From the NCBI GenBank assembly GCA_023413895.1, contig JAEZOU010000091.1, positions 1 to 36,267 on the forward strand: a DNA stretch of 36,267 nt. Reading direction: 5' to 3'. The notes under the pieces were generated by a model. The model saw only the letters and a program-made list of their open reading frames with translations. It was not told the origin of the DNA and searched no databases. This stretch comes from Bacteroidota bacterium (lineage in GTDB: Bacteria; Bacteroidota; Bacteroidia; Bacteroidales; WCHB1-69). Both the position numbers and the translations under genes were made by a program. Of the stretch, positions 31,816 through 36,267 are shown one piece after another (the stretch's first letter is position 1; each line of letters begins with the position of its first letter).

Positions 31816-32730
31816 ATGATTTCTGTTCTCATACCGATTTATAATCAATCAGTTACGAAACTCGTAATGGATTTGCACACCCAATTGGAGATGTGCAATC
31901 TTCCTTTTGAGATTTTGCTGCGTGATGACACTTCGGAAGAAAAATTTCACCTGGAAAACATATCGCTATCACGCTTGCGCAACGTTACTTATGAACGAAA
32001 TGTAAGCAATGCAGGACGGTCGCACACTCGCAATCTTTTGGCAAAACAAGCGCAATATCGCTACCTACTTTTCATCGATTGCGATGCAAATATGATTCGG
32101 CAAGATTATATCCAGCGATATATTGATGAAATTACAAGGCACGAAGAGGAAGAACGTTTTGTTATTAATGGCGGCATTGGCTATCGAGATGAAACGCCTG
32201 CTCCCGAAAAATGTCTGCGCTGGATTTATGGTTGCAAACGAGAGCAACTTCCTGCGGAAACCCGAAACAAAAATCCTTACCGAATCTTCACTCCGTTCAA
32301 TCTACTGCTAACACGTACTATATTTAATTATATACAATTTGATGAATCGGTAAAAAGCTATGGAAATGAGGACACCATTTTGGGTACTGAACTCAAAAAA
32401 CAAAATATACCGATTTACCATATCGACAATACGCTCTACCACGATGGACTTGACACCAACGAGATTTTTTTGCAAAAAACAGAAACAGCGGTAGAAAACC
32501 TTTGGAAACTTTGGACTACAACATCTGACGTAAACAATTTGGTTGAAGAGAGCAAACTACTAACCACCTATACCATGCTTAAAAACAACAATAATCCAAT
32601 TCTACATCTCCTCCACCCTATTCAGAAATTTATGAAGAGGAAAATTTTGCAAAAACACTCCCTCTTTTGGCTTGACACATACAAACTCTATTACTTACAC
32701 AAAATTGATACGACAACAGCGAAAAAATAA
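31816..32730 (+). CDS. Family 2 glycosyltransferase
   Basis: This 304-residue GT-A glycosyltransferase opens MISVLIPIYNQSVTKLVMDL, carries RDDTSEE, the nucleotide-sugar segment NAGRSHTRN and the metal-binding FIDCDANM, and has GNEDTILGTELKK near residue 180. It should transfer a sugar from a nucleotide donor to a cell-surface glycan or lipid; donor and acceptor cannot be told. It abuts ftsE and its last base overlaps the first base of the FkbM gene, forming a gyrB-ftsE-GT2-FkbM run. No membrane segment is seen. Confidence 0.88.
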   Translation: MISVLIPIYNQSVTKLVMDLHTQLEMCNLPFEILLRDDTSEEKFHLENISLSRLRNVTYERNVSNAGRSHTRNLLAKQAQYRYLLFIDCDANMIRQDYIQRYIDEITRHEEEERFVINGGIGYRDETPAPEKCLRWIYGCKREQLPAETRNKNPYRIFTPFNLLLTRTIFNYIQFDESVKSYGNEDTILGTELKKQNIPIYHIDNTLYHDGLDTNEIFLQKTETAVENLWKLWTTTSDVNNLVEESKLLTTYTMLKNNNNPILHLLHPIQKFMKRKILQKHSLFWLDTYKLYYLHKIDTTTAKK

Positions 32731-33467
32731 TGAAAGAAAAGATAAAAGAAATACTTCGAAAGATCTTGGTTGCTTGTAAGATTGACCTGACAAAAAACCT
32801 CAAATATGACCGGTTAACAGGAGAGATTATGCGCAGAGTGATTACTAAAGACTCTAATTGTATTGACATTGGCGCACACAAGGGCGAGATTTTGGAAGAG
32901 ATTCTAAGATTGGCGCCTCAGGGCAAACACTTTGCTTTTGAGCCAATTCCACATTTAGTGCAACAATTACGTAATAAATTTAACAAAAACGTTTGCGTAT
33001 ATGACTGCGCTTTGGCGGATTATGAAGGCAATACCACTTTCAATTTTGTTAAGAATGCGCCTGCGTACAGCGGTCTGCGCCAACGAAAATATGCCGTTGA
33101 AGTACCCGAAATTGAAGAGATCCAGGTTACCGTAAATACACTCGACAGCATAATTTCTTCCAAAACTCCTATCCATTTCATCAAAATTGACGTTGAAGGT
33201 GGTGAATTTGGCGTATTAAAAGGTGCCAAAGAGGTGCTAAAGCGCGACAAACCTTACGTAGTTTTTGAATGCGGATTAGGAGCAAGCGATTTTTATGGAA
33301 CCTCTCCAAAAGAACTTTACAAATTCATACAAGATGTTGGTTTACAGCTATCTACATTAGATGATTTTATCAAAAATCGTCCTGCAATGGAATTGGAAAG
33401 ATTCTTAAATTACTACAATAGCAACAGCGAATACTATTTTATCATACATCCTGAAATAAAAAAATAG
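32730..33467 (+). CDS. FkbM-family methyltransferase
   Basis: This 245-residue SAM-dependent methyltransferase shows the FkbM core: the SAM loop CIDIGAHKGEI, FAFEPIPHL, then LDSIISSKTPIHFIKIDVEG and GEFGVLKGAKE, and YVVFECG. FkbM enzymes O-methylate sugars or other small groups; with a glycosyltransferase gene coupled upstream, methylation of a surface glycan is plausible but unproven. The ATG overlaps the preceding stop by one base (TAATG). Length is normal. Confidence 0.88.
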   Translation: MKEKIKEILRKILVACKIDLTKNLKYDRLTGEIMRRVITKDSNCIDIGAHKGEILEEILRLAPQGKHFAFEPIPHLVQQLRNKFNKNVCVYDCALADYEGNTTFNFVKNAPAYSGLRQRKYAVEVPEIEEIQVTVNTLDSIISSKTPIHFIKIDVEGGEFGVLKGAKEVLKRDKPYVVFECGLGASDFYGTSPKELYKFIQDVGLQLSTLDDFIKNRPAMELERFLNYYNSNSEYYFIIHPEIKK

Positions 33468-33507
33468 TTTTTTTTATTTTTTCTGCTGACTGCATTAAAA
33501 AAAATTA

Positions 33508-33515
33508 TATTTTTG
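33508..33515 (+). promoter_or_regulatory. Candidate -7 box of tRNA-Ser
   Basis: TATTTTTG matches TAnnTTTG and ends 17 nt before the first base of the tRNA. No obvious -33 element is seen. Confidence 0.5.
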
Positions 33516-33532
33516 CACACGCATTTAGCAAC

Positions 33533-33619
33533 GGAGAGATGGGTGAGTGGCTGAAACCAACAGTTTGCTAAACTGTCGTAGGGGTAACCCTACCGCGAGT
33601 TCGAATCTCGCTCTCTCCG
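33533..33619 (+). tRNA. tRNA-Ser (GCT)
   Basis: This 87-nt tRNA has a perfect 7-bp acceptor stem (GGAGAGA at 33533-33539 with TCTCTCC at 33612-33618), a discriminator G at 33619, anticodon loop TTGCTAA with anticodon GCT (reads AGC/AGU), a long class II variable arm (GTAGGGG / CCCTAC) and the T-loop TTCGAAT. The CCA end is not encoded. Position, type and structure are clear. Confidence 0.95.
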
Positions 33620-33624
33620 CAGAA

Positions 33625-33649
33625 GCAACCCCAACAGGTTGCTTTTTTT
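33625..33649 (+). terminator. Intrinsic terminator of tRNA-Ser
   Basis: GCAACC (33625-33630) pairs with GGTTGC (33637-33642) around a 6-nt loop, followed by seven T residues. It lies 5 nt after the tRNA. Confidence 0.88.
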
Positions 33650-33680
33650 ATTACGGGGGGATTTTAATTTATAAATTTAC

Positions 33681-33688
33681 TATTTTTG
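33681..33688 (+). promoter_or_regulatory. -7 box of the 517-residue membrane protein gene
   Basis: TATTTTTG matches TAnnTTTG and lies 28 nt before the ATG at 33716. A longer frame that would use a TTG inside this box is therefore unlikely. Confidence 0.5.
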
Positions 33689-33715
33689 CATCTTGATGCA
33701 ACCAAAACTTATTGT

Positions 33716-35269
33716 ATGAAAATCTTCCTTATCATTTTAGGTTCCTACATTCTTCTCAAACTTATTATGCTTATCTTCCCTTGGGGGCGATGGTTAGCAC
33801 GCAAATATAATGACATTTACAATCTCTATAGGACCTATTTTTATAGCGGAAGGGAGTTTTTAGATTCCATAAAACTTTTTTCTAAGCAATTAAAACGGAA
33901 AAAAGAGAAACGCAAAAAAAAACTATCATCTATCCTAAAAACTATAGTTCTTAATCTCATTAGCTTAATTTTTTCTCCATTAATATTAATTGGTGAGGTC
34001 TTAGGATATATATGCGAGATTATCTTTTGCATCATTTCTAAGAAAGAGCGCGATAGTTATTCTGCACAAGAAAGAGAAAGAAATTCAAATCGTAAAGGTT
34101 ATAAAAAATACGAATTGATTAAGAAAGAGCAAGAAGAACGATTAGAAGATTGGTTAGATAAGAGTTTTGATAAAAATATTACTCCTTATGAATTGCAACT
34201 TCCGTATGTTATTTTATCCAAAGATTTGCCTTTTAGACCCTATTATGATGAAGTAATATATATTGACAACACCCACTATTATCCTAGCATCTATAAATTT
34301 ATTGAAGAAAATTTCGATGAAACAAATCAGATTTTTGAGGATAATGATTTTAGATTCATTTTTCCACCGCTAAACAAACCTCTTTCTAACGAATTTATTC
34401 AGTACAACTTTCCTTTTTACAATCCTGAGAAATCCCCTATTAAACAGAATATTATATCTTGTCAGGAGATAAATCAATACGTTGTAGGAGGAAATATTAC
34501 GAAACCTGGTTTTCTTCATTTTGTACCTATTAAACCTGATAAAGATTACTATTACAATAATAAAAATGAGATTCCTCAACCTGCAGGTCAGAACTATTAT
34601 TTTAGTTTTTATCCGCTTTACGAGCCAAGAGATTTTTGCGGAGAGGTACACATGTATCTGAATATTATCAATAAGCGGCGCTATAATTACAATCCTAAAC
34701 CTAAATATTGTAAAATAGTATTTCCGACATACGATACAGAGAGAGAATTTGACGAGGATGCTAAAAAACTAGCAGTAGAAATTTTAGAACGGGTTAAAAA
34801 GCTAAAATTAAAAGGCATTACAGAGACGCAATTGATGGAATTGTTTGAGCAAAATATTACGCTGAGCCACCTACACATCACCAGTGATTTTAAGATTTTC
34901 CTACCCGACTATAACAATATAGAAATCAAGTTAACGCCGTTGCAGAAGAGTGTATTCTTCCTATTTCTAAATCACCCAGAGGGAATCGTTTTCAAGGAGT
35001 TAGGCAACTATCGGGAAGAACTTCTCAATATTTACAAGCGACTTACTTCCAGAGTGATCGACGAGAAAACCCAAGAAAGCATCGATGCGTTAGTTGATCC
35101 GAGCAACAACTCCATAAACGAGAAATGCGCACGCATTCGGGAGGCGTTTGTCAAAGAGTTTAACTTGCGCTATGCGAAACATTACGTGATAGATGGTAAA
35201 CGTGGTAAGCCGAAAAAGATTTCTCTGTCGCGAGAGTTAGTGGTGTGGGATTCTCCGTTGAAACTTTAA
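33716..35269 (+). CDS. Membrane-anchored protein with C-terminal winged-helix-like region
   Basis: I do not recognise a named family for this 517-residue protein. The N terminus has two hydrophobic segments (about 2-22, IFLIILGSYILLKLIMLIF; about 75-110, LNLISLIFSPLILIGEVLGY and following) separated by a strongly basic stretch (KRKKEKRKKK). The middle is Tyr-, Asn- and Pro-rich. The C-terminal 120 residues (LTPLQKSVFFLFLNHPEGI, then NSINEKCARIREAF and GKPKKISLSRELVVW) match a conserved module I recall from other Bacteroidota hypotheticals, perhaps winged-helix-like. The first two thirds are more AT-rich than the C-terminal part. The start is ATG 33716, not the TTG within the -7 box. Function is unknown. 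Confidence 0.78.
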   Translation: MKIFLIILGSYILLKLIMLIFPWGRWLARKYNDIYNLYRTYFYSGREFLDSIKLFSKQLKRKKEKRKKKLSSILKTIVLNLISLIFSPLILIGEVLGYICEIIFCIISKKERDSYSAQERERNSNRKGYKKYELIKKEQEERLEDWLDKSFDKNITPYELQLPYVILSKDLPFRPYYDEVIYIDNTHYYPSIYKFIEENFDETNQIFEDNDFRFIFPPLNKPLSNEFIQYNFPFYNPEKSPIKQNIISCQEINQYVVGGNITKPGFLHFVPIKPDKDYYYNNKNEIPQPAGQNYYFSFYPLYEPRDFCGEVHMYLNIINKRRYNYNPKPKYCKIVFPTYDTEREFDEDAKKLAVEILERVKKLKLKGITETQLMELFEQNITLSHLHITSDFKIFLPDYNNIEIKLTPLQKSVFFLFLNHPEGIVFKELGNYREELLNIYKRLTSRVIDEKTQESIDALVDPSNNSINEKCARIREAFVKEFNLRYAKHYVIDGKRGKPKKISLSRELVVWDSPLKL

Positions 35270-35321
35270 CTCTTTGCAGACGTAGAAAAGTATTTCAACG
35301 CTAACATTATCGTAGTGCGTT

Positions 35322-35493
35322 GCGTTAGGGATTGAAGCGGTTATGAGCGCCGATTTGAGAATTTAGAAGTTAGAGCTTGGAAGTTAGAAAGTAGACTTTA
35401 GATGAAATTTAAGCACAAGATTGAGGCGCGAAATTTGAGCGGAAAGCCCGACGGCGAGTGCGGTGGACTTGTGCGCAGAAAAAGCCGGAACGC
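35322..35493 (+). repeat. Dispersed structured element, copy D
   Basis: This 172-bp copy has P1 GCGTT (35322-35326) with AACGC (35489-35493) and P2 GCGCC (35347-35351) with GGCGC (35425-35429). Intervals are 20, 73 and 59 nt. The centre is rich in TTAGAA/TTAGAG-like units. It lies in the same orientation as the preceding gene, and its CCCAAATAAAA end lies close to the next terminator, as in copy B. Confidence 0.8.
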
Positions 35494-35518
35494 CCAAATA
35501 AAAATCCTAAAATTAAAA

Positions 35519-35553
35519 TAAAAAAACGCTATCTCTTCACTCAGAAATAGCGT
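35519..35553 (-). terminator. Intrinsic terminator of the beta-barrel gene
   Basis: ACGCTAT (35526-35532) pairs with ATAGCGT (35547-35553) in a 7-bp stem with a 14-nt loop. On the minus strand it is followed by a T-run (35526-35521), 31 nt after the stop codon of the 171-residue protein. Confidence 0.8.
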
Positions 35554-35584
35554 AAAAGTAATCTATATAAAAAATCTATTTATT

Positions 35585-36100
35585 TTAGAAATAGAACTTT
35601 ACACCTAACATCGAGCCGGTATTGATGCCGAAACCAAAAATATGATTCCCGTAGTAAGCATCTGGAATTGCTACATACGAAAAGTTACACGCATTGAAGG
35701 TAAATCCCAATTTCTGAGTAGGTCTGAACTCCAACCTAAAGAGGTCTAATTGCACACCAAAAGCCCCTGCAACTACATTATAATCAGTTAAAAAACCGCC
35801 ACCTAAAGCAACACCTGGAGTATAGTAAAGTCCATCTGTCAACTTTACAAAATAGTGAAAACTAGGCATCACCATAAAAGTCGTAATTGCATAATTAACA
35901 CTTACGCCTAACTCGCAGCGGTCAGCCACAAAATAGTTGAACTCAGGAGCAATTTGAAACGAAAAAGAGAACAATTGATCAGCGGCAGAAAAGCCTATAC
36001 CTACCTGACCACCAGCAGACATATCCCCTTTAACTTGTGCAAAGGTTGTAAAATAAGTGCAGAAGCACAAAACTAATAGAAATAATAACTTTCTTTTCAT
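35585..36100 (-). CDS. Small outer-membrane beta-barrel protein
   Basis: This 171-residue protein has a signal peptide (about 1-21, TTFAQ) and alternating beta strands with Gly and aromatic residues throughout (SAGGQVGIGFS, GLYYTPGVALGGGF, FGVQLDLFRLEFRP), ending in a C-terminal Phe (MLGVKFYF), as expected for an outer-membrane beta-barrel. It resembles the small OMP_b-brl proteins of Bacteroidota with about eight strands. Function is not known. The leader is about 90 nt, driven by a TAATTTTG box at 36197-36204, and a terminator follows. Confidence 0.82.
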   Translation of the reverse strand: MKRKLLFLLVLCFCTYFTTFAQVKGDMSAGGQVGIGFSAADQLFSFSFQIAPEFNYFVADRCELGVSVNYAITTFMVMPSFHYFVKLTDGLYYTPGVALGGGFLTDYNVVAGAFGVQLDLFRLEFRPTQKLGFTFNACNFSYVAIPDAYYGNHIFGFGINTGSMLGVKFYF

Positions 36101-36196
36101 AATTGGAAGAGGAGTTCTTATTACTAATACTAATTTAACACCATTTATTCAAATTTTGCCGAACTCCATTACACAAAATCTCAAAAAATGATTTTG

Positions 36197-36204
36197 CAAA
36201 ATTA
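36197..36204 (-). promoter_or_regulatory. Candidate -7 box of the beta-barrel gene
   Basis: The minus strand reads TAATTTTG, matching TAnnTTTG, 96 nt upstream of the ATG at 36100. No good -33 TTTG is seen. Confidence 0.45.
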
Positions 36205-36224
36205 CAAATTATTTTGCTAGGATT

Positions 36225-36253
36225 AATGTCCAAAAAAAATTGGACATTTTTTT
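36225..36253 (+). terminator. Plus-strand terminator-like hairpin with no evident gene
   Basis: AATGTCCAA (36225-36233) pairs with TTGGACATT (36240-36248) around six A residues and is followed by T residues on the plus strand. No plus-strand gene ends here. It might end an undetected transcript, or act in the promoter region of the leftward gene. Confidence 0.45.
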
Positions 36254-36267
36254 GAATTTCAGAGTAA

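Larger units (their letters stand above)
35270..35584. other. 315-nt convergent intergenic region
   Basis: The gap holds element copy D (35322-35493) and the minus-strand terminator of the beta-barrel gene. The 52 nt between the stop and the element show nothing I can support. Confidence 0.7.

Noticed and set aside
33686..33715. TTG start for the 517-residue gene
   Set aside because: It overlaps the TATTTTTG -7 box; the ATG at 33716 is preferred.
11805..35493. Element copies as integron attC sites
   Set aside because: The ends (GCGTTAGGG and CCGGAACGCCC) do not fit the RYYYAAC and GTTRRRY layout, and there is no integrase or cassette array in the window.
1..36267. CRISPR array or insertion sequence
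   Set aside because: No regularly spaced direct repeats of suitable length, and no transposase or cas gene, were found in any frame.

Overview
This window is from an AT-rich member of the Bacteroidota, most probably order Bacteroidales. Four things point there. Promoters match the phylum-specific -7 element TAnnTTTG, and starts almost never carry a Shine-Dalgarno sequence. PorX and a secreted protein with a type IX secretion (T9SS) C-terminal sorting domain are present. GldH sits beside a RicT/PSP1 protein. A carboxypeptidase-regulatory-domain TonB receptor, a GWxTD protein and yraN complete the picture. I cannot assign a genus.

Layout. 1-2545 (minus) is a GATC-type (DpnII/MboI-like) restriction-modification cassette: Dam-like methylase, DpnII-family endonuclease, an unrecognised 175-residue protein, and a second, DpnA-like methylase cut by the left edge. 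2731-9556 (minus) is a six-gene run: GWxTD protein, sugar-phosphate transferase, M28 peptidase, RsmI, T9SS-exported endonuclease I and an ATE/GNAT-like transferase. 9777-11726 (minus) is yraN and porX. 12109-23757 (plus) holds housekeeping genes in several transcription units: thioredoxin-like protein and CinA; a DUF6913-like protein, DapA and a small protein; RicT and GldH; LpxD and LpxC (ending in an intrinsic terminator); a GreA/B-like factor, a CyuA-like Fe-S enzyme and PBP1C. 24085-26959 (minus) pairs a TonB receptor with a His-rich lipoprotein. 27434-28045 (minus) is an XRE regulator next to a long AT-rich intergenic region. 28985-33467 (plus) is gyrB, an FtsE-like ATPase, a GT2 glycosyltransferase and an FkbM methyltransferase, followed by tRNA-Ser(GCT) and a 517-residue membrane protein of unknown function. 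A small outer-membrane beta-barrel protein (minus) closes the window.

The most striking non-genic signal is a four-copy dispersed intergenic element of 171-174 bp (11805-11975 minus; 23857-24030, 28710-28883 and 35322-35493 plus). Two sequence blocks are almost invariant, while the roughly 73-nt centre diverges at constant length. Two 5-bp helices show compensatory base changes between copies, so a folded RNA or single-stranded DNA form appears to be under selection. Every copy lies in the same orientation as a neighbouring gene.

Other points to re-examine: the extra gene inside the restriction-modification cassette; two look-alike promoters flanking the AT-rich region beside the XRE gene, with repeated TTACAA/TTGTAA half-sites; LpxC without the FabZ fusion common in this phylum; and a likely metal-uptake pair (CxxC-bearing TonB receptor plus His-rich lipoprotein).
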